From NCBI GenBank assembly GCA_000231825.2, contig JH720350.1, forward strand, positions 135,163 through 199,162: 64,000 bases of DNA. Direction: 5' to 3'. The DNA comes from Tetrahymena elliotti 4EA (lineage: Eukaryota > Ciliophora > Oligohymenophorea > Hymenostomatida > Tetrahymenidae). The stretch's first letter is position 1. Every line of letters begins with the position of its first letter. Shown here one piece after another: positions 41,791 to 54,139 of the stretch. Both the position numbers and the translations under genes were made by a program. Below the pieces are notes generated by a model. The model made no database searches and was not told where the DNA came from. It saw only the letters and a list, made by a program, of their open reading frames with translations.

Positions 41791-42087
41791 GCAATTTAAA
41801 GACAAAAACAACAAAATATAATCTTTCCAAATGAAAATGGTTGTTGAGTAAAATATTACAAAGGCCTATCTTTTGCTTGATTTTTTGAACAAGCGCCTCT
41901 CCTTTTTAAATAAATTGAGACATTTCTTATATTTTGTTTTTCTACCAAAAATTTATTTTCTTTGCTTATTGCTTTATATATTTTTCCTTGCTTGCTGTCT
42001 TGTTCTCCTTTTTCTTGTCTTTTTAATTTAATATATTAATGAATGAGTTATTCAATTATAAATTTTTTAATATCTTCAATGATACAA

Positions 42088-42117
42088 TGTGTATGTATGT
42101 ATGTATGTATGTTTGTA
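42088..42117. repeat. (GTAT)n microsatellite
   Basis: About seven tandem GTAT units, the last with a T substitution (gtttgtat), upstream of TRRAP copy 2. Confidence 0.8.
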
Positions 42118-43100
42118 TTTATACATTTATAAATGGATGCATATCAAAATCTCTTCTTTATATTCAAAGAAATAAATAAATATTTTATAAAACAATACAA
42201 AGATAAAATTTACATTATAATTATCATTCATTTTTTATTTGCTAAACTAATTGATTTCTATTCATTTAAACCAAAATTCTTTTTATTTTCTGTTGAATAT
42301 TTAATAGTTAAACAAACAATATACAAGATAACCCATTTATATTCATACTTATTCTAAATGATATCTATTTATATATTCAAAGGATTCCTATCATAAATAT
42401 ATGAGATTCCATTCTACTTTTGTTAATTTTTAATTCCTGATTGCATTTTTTATCAATCAATCTATCTACTAACTAATACATTTATAATTGAATTAGCAGT
42501 AGAAGATTATTGTTGTTAAATCTAAGCAACCTCTTTTTTAAATTATAATATTTGGTGTACCTAGGAATAAAATATTAAAATAATTTCATATTAAACACGA
42601 AGTATGATAAATATTTCGGTTTTCGCAAAATGGGTCTTTGACTTTAAGCAAGCAAATAAATATTTTAAATCTCTTTTCATAAAATATATTTTCAAATTAA
42701 TAAAATAATTTTTTTATACTTTTTCTCTATTTTTTGAGAGTTATTTGTCTGAATTAATTTTTCTTAGATAAAAAATATATTTTTTAAAAAGCTCATAGTT
42801 TTAGATTATTTTTGATCGTTTCGCGGTATGTTTTAAATATTAAAAAATTAAATTAGAAATCTTTTTATTTGGAACTCTCTGAATTAAAATAATAAATTTC
42901 ATTAAACATTTTTTAATTTTTTTAAGATTATATATATTCAATCAACATTTCTTAATATTGAAAAATAAAATTATTTTTTAGTTTACTACTTACAAATTAA
43001 AGACTATTTTTATTAACTATGAGAAAAGAAATATCTTCATTTAAATATTATTTTTTCAGTGATAAATTTTTTATTAGTTTTTGTTTGTATTCAAATATAT

Positions 43101-43163
43101 TTTGAAAACTAACTATTCATATTTGAAAACTAACTATTCATATTTGAAAACTAACTATTCATA
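43101..43163. repeat. 21-bp tandem repeat, three perfect copies
   Basis: Three identical units of tttgaaaactaactattcata (43101-43121, 43122-43142, 43143-43163) lie 127 bp before the run of N. They suggest that the assembly gap sits in or next to a longer repeat. Confidence 0.9.
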
Positions 43164-43289
43164 ATTTTAAATCTAGAAAAATTATTGGTTTTTAAATTCA
43201 CAAAGGATTTTTATATCAAATATGAACAAAAACTAATATTTAATTTTACTTTAATAAATAAAAATATTTATTTTTTTTATTTGTTTGTA

Positions 43290-43584
43290 NNNNNNNNNNN
43301 NNNNNNNNNNNNNNNNNNNNNNNNNNNNNNNNNNNNNNNNNNNNNNNNNNNNNNNNNNNNNNNNNNNNNNNNNNNNNNNNNNNNNNNNNNNNNNNNNNNN
43401 NNNNNNNNNNNNNNNNNNNNNNNNNNNNNNNNNNNNNNNNNNNNNNNNNNNNNNNNNNNNNNNNNNNNNNNNNNNNNNNNNNNNNNNNNNNNNNNNNNNN
43501 NNNNNNNNNNNNNNNNNNNNNNNNNNNNNNNNNNNNNNNNNNNNNNNNNNNNNNNNNNNNNNNNNNNNNNNNNNNNNNNNNNNN
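43290..43584. other. Assembly gap (295 N)
   Basis: An unbroken run of N. Open frames called across it are artefacts. Flanking sequence is AT-rich and non-coding on both sides. Confidence 0.99.
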
Positions 43585-44309
43585 AACAAATTAATTTTCA
43601 AAAAAACAATATTTTTTTTTCATTCTTCTTGATTTTTTGTTACAGGTTAAAGCATTTTCTAAACCAAATTTTCCAAAATGAAAATTCTCACAGTATTCTT
43701 TCATAGTTTGGATTTTTTTCAATTCTTAAATGATAAATTTTTTTCATCTATTTTTTAATAGCATTAGAAAATTAAAAAAAAATATTTTTCAATCGCATTA
43801 GAAAATTATAAAAAATATTTTTTATCAAATTATTCTTTTCTTTTTTAGAAAAGCAAAAACAAAAATGGGAATAAAATATTTTTTTACTTAAAATGGCAAT
43901 TTATCTAACTCTTTTATTCGAAATTTTAAAAAATTATCAAACTAATTTTGATAATAAATACATTTGCAGAGATAATAAATAATTTGCATAGAAAAAAATA
44001 CATTTTTTTGTTTGAATTTGATAATTAATACTTAACTATTACATATTTTATTAGTTTATTGTATTTATTCTGATAAATGATATTGCTTTTCTATTAGATT
44101 GAGTATGAACTCTATTTCAAAATTTAGTTTAAAAAATTAAATCTTTGTTTGACAGCATGACTGGATTGTTGTCTTGAAAAAGCATTAGATTTTGCTTTGT
44201 TAATTCAAAAACAATAAAAAAAGCAAAAAATATATAAATATACTTTTAATAAATTAAAATCAACAAAATAAATAGATAGTTTTTAGTTAAAATTTGTAGT
44301 AGAAATTAA

Positions 44310-45395
<1,086 letters not shown>

Positions 45396-46021
45396 CATAT
45401 TTTAATCTAATAAATTTACAAAAAAGTAATATCAAATGTAATTAATTGCATATAATTTATTTATTCATTTGTTCTTCAGAAGATTCTCAATTTGTAATAA
45501 AATAGTATTTATCCAACATTTAATTCTGGCCAAAGGAAGGCAGCATTTTTATTACCATATACCCGCCTGTTATTATATTTAAAATTTCTTTTCAGAAATA
45601 TTTAAAAAGTTTTATCAAATAAAAATGTTCTTGTGTACCTATTTGATAATTACTATATCGTAAATATGGTTCACGTCAAAGAGAAAGTAAAAATACTCCA
45701 AATCATCAATATCATATGTTATAAAAGTATAAACTGAAATTCTCAAAATCGTTTATGTTATTTATTACATTTACTTCAATAAAATTAATGACAAAATATC
45801 TTCTTTTATATTTCTTTCAATAAATACCAAAAAATTTGTTTCTTCTAACTAAAATAATTATTGTTTATTTATTAAACATTTAATTATGATCTAATTAACA
45901 TAATTACAATAAGAAAAATTATTTGTTTTTTGAGTTAAACTTTGTAGTTTATATTAAATTTATTTAAATTTCTTTAAATACTACCCATATTTCATTTAGC
46001 AGCAATAATTAATTACATATT
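45396..46021. other. Spacer, nothing seen
   Basis: About 0.6 kb of AT-rich sequence between the PP6 stop and the next small plus-strand gene. No frame or repeat of note; it would hold the PP6 3' UTR and the promoter of the small gene. Confidence 0.6.
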
Positions 46022-46405
46022 ATGCCATTGAATAATTTAACTAAAAATAAAGAAGAAATAATAGTATAAAACAATCAATCGGTATGAATACAAAAAATAT
46101 TGACTTATAAATTGTTAAAATTATTAAATCAATTCAAATCTTTTAAATAAAAAATTTTGATAAACATAAAAAAGTAACATATGTGTTATATAAAACAGAA
46201 TAAAGAATAATATTTAAGTGATGAAGATAATAAAAAAAATAAAAAGATTTCATTTTAAGAAGTGGATAGAAAATTAAATCCTTAAAATAGGGATTTAAAT
46301 TAGATTAGAGTATTTTTAGAATATTTTAAACTTGATATTTTGCTTTTGTGTAATTTAAAAAATTCAATAATCACTTATTTGATTGAAGACTTTAATTATT
46401 TTTGA
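46022..46405 (+). CDS. Small unrecognised protein with an RVxF-like motif
   Basis: Two exons (intron 46082-46174, GTATG..AAAG, 93 bp, phase 0) give 96 residues ending at TGA 46403. The protein starts MPLNNLTKNKEEII; the middle is highly charged (YLSDEDNKKNKKISFQEVDR), then LNPQNRDLNQIRVFLEYFK and a hydrophobic tail. KKISF fits the RVxF docking consensus of PP1-binding proteins, but such short motifs are common by chance. It lies 0.6 kb downstream of the PP6 gene on the same strand and converges with the next gene (153 bp between stops). The family is unknown. Splice phase, composition and clean frame support a real gene, but it is short. Confidence 0.5.
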
Positions 46406-46558
46406 AATGATACCTATTTCCTTAATAGCAACAGAATACTAAATAAATTTTGGATTTAGAATAGAAAGTGATTAAAATATTTTTAATATTTAATTATTTT
46501 TTGATACATATTTACAACATTATCCAAATTATTAGATTTTAGATACAATTAATTAATT

Positions 46559-48936
46559 TCATTTTTTTTCACTTTCTAAAGATAAAGAGCTTTTACTTTA
46601 TTTTTACCTAAATAATTAATAAAAATAAATTTATTATAAAACCAAAAGAAAAATAGTTTACTTAAATATTATGCTTGCAAAATTAGTCTTATTAATATTT
46701 TTAAGAGCATCTGGAAGAATTTATCCACGAGCTTTTTCATAATCGTCCACACCTTATGCATAAAGCTCTTAGTCACTATCTTCATCTTAAAATCCAAATG
46801 TCTTTTTAACTTCTTTTTATTGTTGAGCTTTTTTCTATTTAATTTCATCATAAACTGCTTTTTATGCCATATCAAAAAGATCATCTTCTAGATTATGTGC
46901 TAAGATATATTGTTGCTTTTTTATTATAGAAATAATAATTTAAATATTTTGTTTAATTTCTAATTTAAAAATAGGTGCTTTCTTTCAATAATGATGGTTG
47001 TTTTTAATAGATTAGATATAATTTATGTAAATTGAATTACTTGATTTCTGATAAGCTATTCTTTCTATTATTATTCATTTTTCATAATAGAATTATATTC
47101 CTCAAGGTATTACTCTTTAATACTTTTTTTCTTTTCATTTCTTCTTCTCAATTCTATGGGTGGAATAGCAGGCTCAATAATTTTAACTTTATTCATTTCT
47201 TCTTACTTTTTCCTGTATTCTTCTTGTGACATTTATCTTGGTTTTGGTGGTATATGCTTTATTTCTTTAACTCCTTAGTATTTACTTTCTTTGTAAACGA
47301 ATTCTCCTTGTAAAAGATGTTATGAAGGTTTGTTTGATTTCTTTTCAAAGTTATTTATTCTGGCCTTTTCTTCTTTAATATTTTATGGGACGCTTTGTTT
47401 TTAAACATTGATTTCGCTCTTTAGCTATGGTTTCTCTTTATTTATATGATGATAAATAGGTTTTTCATTTTTTTTGTATATTTGATTCTGAATTTCTCTT
47501 TCAAACTTCTTGAAATTTCCTCCTGTTAATTTTTCTTCTTTTTTCGACTAAGAAAAGATGAATTCTTTAGGTAAATCTTTCATTTCTGCTGTTGTGAATA
47601 TTTTCTCTACAAAATCATCAGGAAGTTCTTAAGTGTTGATAACTCCTGTAGTATTACCCATTGCAACAACATCACTATGATGAGGTTATGGAAGATTAGA
47701 TTTAATCTTTATATTCTTTAAGTTCATACTTCCAACTAATTGATTAACTTTCTCCTCTTTCTCTTTATTTTCTTATTATATTTTTTCATATTGGCTTTCA
47801 TCTATTTCTATTTCCTCTTCTTCATCTTCATAGATTTTTTTCTGGTTATTTTAAGATTATTCTTTTAGTTATTATTCTTTTAGTTACTCTGCTTTTAATT
47901 ATTTTTCTTTTTTCTACTAAATTTATTATTCAGATAGTGTTTATTGTTGTTACTTCTAACCAGATTTTTTCTCATTCTAACTTTTATTTTTTTAGGCAGT
48001 AACTTAAGCACTCAATTAAGAACTGTTTTATTTTTATGGTTTTTACTTATAGTCAATAGGTTTTCCAGAGTTAATTTGCTTATTCTCTTTATCTGAAACT
48101 GATTTATTACCTTTCTTCTTTGGCATATCTTATTTACTTTAATTAGGAGTATCTTCATACTCTGAAAATTCAAAGTTCATTTCAGATAGTGTGTTGAACT
48201 CTTTCTTTTTTGCTTTTTCTAATTACTGCTTAGCTTTTTACTTAATATCTTTTAACATACTCTTGATTTTCTATTTATTATTTTCTTTTTCTTTCTTTTC
48301 TTTTTAAATCTAAGACAAAGCTCTATTGCCTCTTTCTTTAATGACTTTTTCTTTATCCAAGTTAGACAAACTTCTCTTATTTTTAGTAGAATATTTCTCT
48401 TTCCTTTCCTCTAAAATTTTTTGTTGCTTTTCAATTTCTTTTTATTTCTTCTATTTGAATAACTCATCAAATTCATCTTCATTTTTTATTTTCTTACCAG
48501 ATTCTTTTGGGATAATCGAATTCCAAAGCTTCTCTTGATCTTTTTTATCCTTTTCTTTAAATAATTATTTTGAGCTTTAAGATCTTTTTCTAGTCTCTTT
48601 TTTAAGTAACGTTTTTCTCTTCTGAATTTTTTGTCTAACCTTATCAAGAAACTCAGAAAAATATGCATCAATATTATCATCTTTCTTTACTTTTGTCTTA
48701 TCCTTAGGTGTAAATTTAGTCATATCAGGATTAAATTTTCTTTAGTCTAAACCCCACTTATATTCGTGAATTTTTTTCTCTTCCTCTTATTCATTCAAAA
48801 GTTGCTTCTCCTCTTATTTTCTTAAAAACTATTCCCTATGCTTCATTTATATAAATTTCATTCTCTATTTTAAATTCTCTTTTCTCTAAATCTCTTCTAA
48901 CTTTTATTGCTTTTTATCCATTTCAGCTTTTTACAT
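46559..48936 (-). CDS. Lys/Glu/Gln-rich coiled-coil protein, unrecognised
   Basis: Three exons on the complement (introns 46916-47040 and 46608-46661) give 732 residues, start ATG 48936 (MQKAEMDKKQQKL; 48921 is a second candidate) and stop TGA 46559-46561. The N-terminal half is strongly charged and predicted coiled coil, with EYKWGLDQRKFNPDMTKF as a less repetitive block. A Gln/Lys-rich centre (QLKEQQLKEQSQNNQKK) leads to an acidic run (EDEEEEIEIDE). The C-terminal half has more ordered segments (LPDDFVEKIFTTAEMKDLPK, HIPPKPRQMSQEEYRKK, LEDDLFDMAQKAVYDE). No signal peptide or membrane segment was seen. The composition would suit a cytoskeletal or ciliary protein, but no family motif was recognised. 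The second intron (54 bp) does not change the frame, so the C-terminus is slightly uncertain. Confidence 0.8.
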
Positions 48937-49457
48937 CTCAGCTTTAAAATTAATTATTCAAAAAATTTTAAACATATAAAATGATCAATCATAATCAAGA
49001 AAGATTAAAAAATATATTTATTTTTTTATTTTTATTCAATTTAATATATGAAGGAGGTGAGGTATACTCTTCTAATTTTTTCTTCTGAAAAAATGCATGT
49101 AGGTTTAAATTTCAAAAAATAATGTCTTGCAACTTCTCATTCATTCATGATGAAATTGTATTTTTATTCATAGATTAAAGCAATTCAAATACTTTAAATG
49201 ATAGATGACTTAAAATTCAATTTAAATTAAGTTTAAATTTATTACATACATCTAAACATTATCCTTCTTTTAAATTTATCAATAAATATTTAAAAAGCAT
49301 TTTAGTCTCTTAAAATGAAAAATTTGAAACTAATTTGATATCTTTAAAGGAATGTTTAAAATTGACTAGAAAAATGATTTTTTAAAAACTTATTATCAAT
49401 TATAAAGATATTATCATTTAATCATAATAAATTCTAAGAATTAATCTGATGCAACTT
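48937..49457. other. Spacer, nothing seen
   Basis: About 0.5 kb between two minus-strand genes, AT-rich, with no open frame of note. It would hold the promoter of the coiled-coil gene and the 3' UTR of the next gene. Confidence 0.6.
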
Positions 49458-51021
49458 TCAGTTAAAAATAAAAAAATGTTAATCTGTTTAAAAGATTAAA
49501 TAATTGAAATATTCTAGTAAGTCTAAAAATAAATGTAGATTTTTTTACCTTTGAAAACTCTGTTACTTTATTTAATAATTTCCTCTATTAATTCTCTCAT
49601 TTTGTATTTGTCTTTCAGGACGGGCTCCATTTCAGGAACAGGTCTTGATTATAGAATTTAAGGAATGTGTTATTGCATATTACTTTCTTAGGTCTTTAAA
49701 GAATGAACACTTTTGCTTTTCTGATTTTTTTCAATACTTTAGTTTTATTATTTTCCAAGTGATGAAATAAATTTTTAGCTTTCTTATTGAGATTTTCTTT
49801 GATCAAAATGGGAATTGTTTTTTTCTTAATTTGAAAATCCATTTTATTTTTAAGCTGACAAAGGAAGTGCTTAAGACTAATTGATAGTTTATTATTAGAA
49901 TTTAGTTTAATCTAAATATTGATTTGACTATTAAGAGTTTTGTGTTTGTTTATATCTAACATTGCTTGACGAATTTCTCTTATTAGACTACATTTTTTGC
50001 TATTATAGTTACTCATATTCCTGTTGTTGTCTAAGAAATTCGTTTTACTATCTTAAGTAGTCTTATTATTAGTAATATTAATCTTCTTTGAATTATTTAG
50101 TATTTAAAATCATATTAATCTTTGAAGGATCATAAACTTCTTTTGCTGCAACTTCAGCAAGTACTTTAGCACAATAAGAATCACATGAAGAATCTGAATC
50201 TAAAGAATCATTCATAAAATCATTGTCATCATCTTCATGATGCTTCTTCTTTAGAATCTTATTTGGGTCAAACTAATCTATTACACAACATTCACAAAGA
50301 TGCCCATCTGTATCACTTGATTATGCTATGACTTCTTGTTTTGCAGGTTTAATTGATTTTTTTCTATGAGGAACAGAAACACTTCTTCCTCTTTTTTATT
50401 ATGGCTTTTAATCCTCTTCTTAATCTTATCTTTAAGATCTACTTCTTAGTCTTTAATTAGGAGGAGAGTATTACTTTTTTTATGTTTCCTAATTATTTTT
50501 AGCACTCAAACCATCTGATTTATCATCTAATTCTCTCCTAAATTTTCTTTCACTTAATCTATTTTTTTTATTGCTTTCATCATTTTATTTTTCCCTATGA
50601 GTATCTCTTGTTGTATTTGATTTAGTTGAATTATTTAGCTCATCATCACTTAATTTTAAATGACCTTTTAACCATATTTTAAAATACTTAAAATGAAATA
50701 AGATAAAATACTTCTAGCTCTAGATCTACCAACTGAAGAAGATCTGTTATAAAAACCTTTTGATTTGAGTACTGAAAATTTCAATTATCTTGGATATTCT
50801 TTTATTTACAAATTTTATTAAGACTATATTTAAAAATCTATTATATTACAAAGATCTTTTTTTTCTTTTTGATCAATTACTTCTCCATCAATCTTAAATA
50901 TGATCTCCTAATTAACTAATTAAGACTATAACTTTTTTGTACTTTCAGGTGCAGTTTGGCTATTATAAAATAAAATGTTACGGCTTAAATCCTTTATTTA
51001 AATAAAAACTTCTTACGCCAT
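49458..51021 (-). CDS. Ser/Arg/Gln-rich protein with a CxCC motif, unrecognised
   Basis: Three exons on the complement (introns 50665-50711 and 49484-49548) give 483 residues. The ATG at 51021 starts MAQEVFIQIKDLSRNILFY, an N-terminal segment that looks folded and may be a small ubiquitin-like or beta-rich domain (FKIDGEVIDQKEKKDLCNII). A Ser/Arg segment follows (RSSSVGRSRARS), then an Arg/Gln/Ser-rich middle and a compact cysteine cluster, DGHLCECCVIDQFDPNK. An acidic stretch (HHEDDDNDFMNDSLDSDSS), KVLAEVAAKEVYDPSKIN and a Gln-rich tail complete it. TGA lies at 49458-49460. The C-terminal exon contributes only a few residues; a 26-bp alternative intron uses the same stop. The function is unknown and no family was recognised. 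Confidence 0.75.
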
Positions 51022-53171
51022 AAAATGGAAGTTTTTGAATCTTAAATTGGTCTATTTATGTAAAAAAACAATAAACTGCTTGATTAAATTTGTTTGATTT
51101 TTAAAATAAACTTAGATATTTATTTATTTATTTGTTAATCTTTTTCAAATTCTAAAAAAAAATCACACAAATATTTCTTAACTTTAAATAATTTTTATTA
51201 CCAGCTCAAATAAAAGGCATACAAATTAAATTAATTCATAAAAAAAGTTAGAAAATCAAAGATAGATTTTCACCAAAATTAAATAATGTAGTCGTTTTAA
51301 TTTATATAAAGAAATCAGCACAATATTTTCTTAATCTAAATATTTATTAAATTGTTGGTATCTAAAATGTTTACTTTTATTGTGCTTATTAAATTTCATT
51401 TTGAAGCTTATTTTGTCTCATTTAACTAGAAAATGTTTCAAACCTAATTTTTTTTCTTTTAACTTTAATAAAAAATACTCAAATCAAGAAATAGACCTTA
51501 ACAGAATAATACAATTTTAATATCTTACTAAAATGAAACTATTAAATCAGTTGATAATAGTGCAATAAAAGCTTTTGCTTTAGTTGTTTGTTAGAGCAAT
51601 AAATAGAAATCAATTTAAATAATATTTATCTAAAAGCTTAAAAAATACTCTAATTAAACTATCTAGGATTTAATTTGAAATAAACTTGAAATCTTTATAT
51701 GTAAAAAAAAATAAGCAAAAAACTCTTCATATGATAAGAAGAAAGAAAATAATAATAAATATTTACCTTTGAGAAATTGAGAAAGATCTATTGAAGATAA
51801 TTCTTTACATTGTTAATTTAATAAAAGTAATGAAATCAGTGATTAAAAATTAAGGTCTGGTTGAAATTTATATATTAATTAAAATATTAATAAGCAAAAA
51901 AGAAACAAAGAAAGAAATGGGATAATCACTCACAAAAAAAAAATTATCTTACACAAATGAATTCTAAAGAGAAGGAGATGTATTTTAAATTTAAGAAAAC
52001 TTTAAGTTTAAAAAAATAATTTTTATCAACTTAAAAGTTTTTACAAAGTTCATAAGTTACTAATTCTAAAAGACTTTTTTTGAAGTAATATTTAAGATAA
52101 AAATTATTAATTAAATGAATAAATTTTAATAAAATTTCTTTGAATATTTAAAATTTATTTTTTTTGTAAAGTTTTATTGATTAACCACAGAAATAATTTT
52201 TAGCAGCTTGTTCCAGAATTACATAATGCTAATAGCTAAATTTTTTTTCTGCATCTATGAAGTATTTTTTTTGCTCAATCAGCATACATATTTTTATGAT
52301 CATTTTTTAAAAAAGTTATAGCGATTAATTTATGTCTAATTTAGCTTAAACTTTAGCCAAATGCTAAAACCTTAAAGAAGTACTATTTAACGTTTCTTTT
52401 GAAAGATAAAAATAATTCAATTATACTCCTTTGAAATTGCTAAATGATATACCTAATTTGGAATGTCTTAACTCTATTTTAGTGTATCTCTTTCTTCATT
52501 TTAAAAAAATTTCAATTGATAAATTAGAGAATAATAATTTTTTTAACCACCAGCAAGCAATTTGAAAATAAATGATTGTTTATTTTTTAAAGAATAAAAA
52601 ATTTAGAAGAAAAAGAATTTAGGAAACTATTTTCACAACTTTCTTTTTTAAATCAGCTCTCTTTCTTACTGTTAGACATTACAACGTAAAATTTATCATT
52701 TTATTTTTAAAAATTTGTATTAATTTTAAATTAAAATGTTAAAAATTAGAACGGATTCTTTTTTCTTGCTTTAAATTATTTCTGAAAACTTATCTAAATG
52801 TTAAAATTTAAAAAATCTAAGTATCAAATACTTTTTACTAAAAAGTGAACTGAATTATTTGAGTCTGTTAGTTAAAATACCTAGTTTAAAAAAAATTTCA
52901 TTAAATTTAAGGTCATTTATTCAATTTTAGTTTTGTTTTAAATAATAAATTAAAAATTAGTGGTAAAATACATGCATTCAACATCCCATCCCATATTTTA
53001 ATTTATTATCACACTATAAATTATTTACAAATTAAAATATATTATAATAAAATTTAACATATTATTATATATTGTAATGAAGAATCTATTTATAAATAAT
53101 ACCTTATAATATTAAATAATAGTGGAATATATAGCTAAATATCTTCAGAGTTTGCAAACTAATTTAATTAA
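51022..53171. other. 2.1 kb AT-rich spacer, nothing seen
   Basis: No convincing coding frame on either strand and no strong repeat. It separates the divergent starts of the Ser/Arg/Gln-rich gene and the LRR gene, so it contains both promoters. Confidence 0.55.
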
Positions 53172-53993
53172 ATGGGCAATAATATTTCATCTTTAGATCT
53201 TTACTTTTAAGGGTAAATTTTTATAAATTAAATGAATGTAATTTAATAAGTAATTAAAGAATTAGTTTGGATTCAGAAGCTTTATGCATAATTGTTGATG
53301 GAGTTAAAAATTCTAAATCTCTTAAAAATTTATCTTTAGGAGTTATGTAACATGTCTTAAATTTATTTATCATAATCATATTTTAATTTATTATTTTACT
53401 CTTTAAAAAGCATTGATCAATTGAATTTATCTAACTTAAGTATCTATTTAGCCCAAATTGAGAATCTTGAAAACTTAGAAATAAATAATAGGTAATTTAT
53501 TTTACACTTTGTAATTTTAATAAAAGAAAAAGAATTCTTTATTTTAAATAAAATATTAATTATTTTAAAAGACACAAAACAATAATATCTAATGATTTTT
53601 TACTATTGAGTAATCTCAAAAATTGTAAAAAACTTAAATCTTTTAAATTAAAATGTGGGTTAGGTGGATAATAATTGTAAGAATTTAAATTGTTTATTTG
53701 ATTTTTTTATTTAAAGATGAAAATTTAGAATTGTAAAATAGGTATTTTTTGAAATTGACCCATTCACTTGGATTAGATGACAGTTTAGATATTAAATTTT
53801 TAGAGTTTCAAATATACTTATTTTAGCAATCCTACCTTTTATAAAAGTAAATTTATTATTTGTTATTTTTTGTAATTAATTAACTTTTTACTCTAAAAGA
53901 AAACCATTAGAATCTTATTTTAAGAGTCTAAGAAAACTTAAGAGACTAGTTAATTTAAAATATAAAATATAGCAATATATCATTTAAGAATGA
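53172..53993 (+). CDS. Small leucine-rich-repeat protein
   Basis: Six exons (introns 53213-53265, 53347-53410, 53492-53571, 53664-53716, 53847-53899) give 172 residues, with all phases consistent and TGA at 53991. The repeats are irregular LRRs of the ciliate type: NISSLDLYFQGLDSEALC, GVKNSKSLKNLSLG, IDQLNLSNLSIYLAQIENL, LKNCKKLKSFKLKCG and LGLDDSLDIKFLEFQIYL. Units of roughly 25-30 residues follow an LxxLxL pattern, close to the RI-like LRR families expanded in Tetrahymena. No other domain, signal peptide or membrane segment was seen. Such proteins are probably binding scaffolds; the partner is unknown. It is short for the family, and the diverged repeats that follow it (54.1-55.9 kb) could be debris of related genes. 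Confidence 0.7.
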
Positions 53994-54139
53994 ATTATCA
54001 TCTAATCAAATATAATTAATAATTTATGAGATCTTCCCATAAAAGTTAATTAAAATATATTAATTAATTATTCACTTCGAATAGAAGTATTTATTATTTT
54101 TATTTTATTTTTCCTTCATTTATGGATGGTTTATTTTTA

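Larger units (their letters stand above)
41791..44309. other. Spacer with microsatellite, tandem repeat and assembly gap
   Basis: About 2.5 kb between the divergent starts of TRRAP copy 2 and the PP6 gene. No convincing gene was seen, although one plus-strand frame (42133-42890) is free of TGA for about 250 codons; its Phe/Ile/Lys/Tyr-rich composition looks non-coding. The spacer contains a (GTAT)n run, a 21-bp tandem repeat and the N gap described separately. Confidence 0.5.

Noticed and set aside
42133..42890. About 250-codon frame free of TGA on the plus strand
   Set aside because: Composition is Phe/Ile/Tyr/Lys-rich and indistinguishable from AT-rich spacer read in frame. With TGA as the only stop such lengths occur by chance; no motif or intron structure was seen.
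43185..43706. Long ORFs spanning the run of N
   Set aside because: They exist only because N is translated as X across the assembly gap.
49523..49548. A 26-bp intron at the 3' end of the Ser/Arg/Gln-rich gene
   Set aside because: Too short for this genome's introns. A 65-bp intron (49484-49548) with the same donor reaches the same stop in frame.
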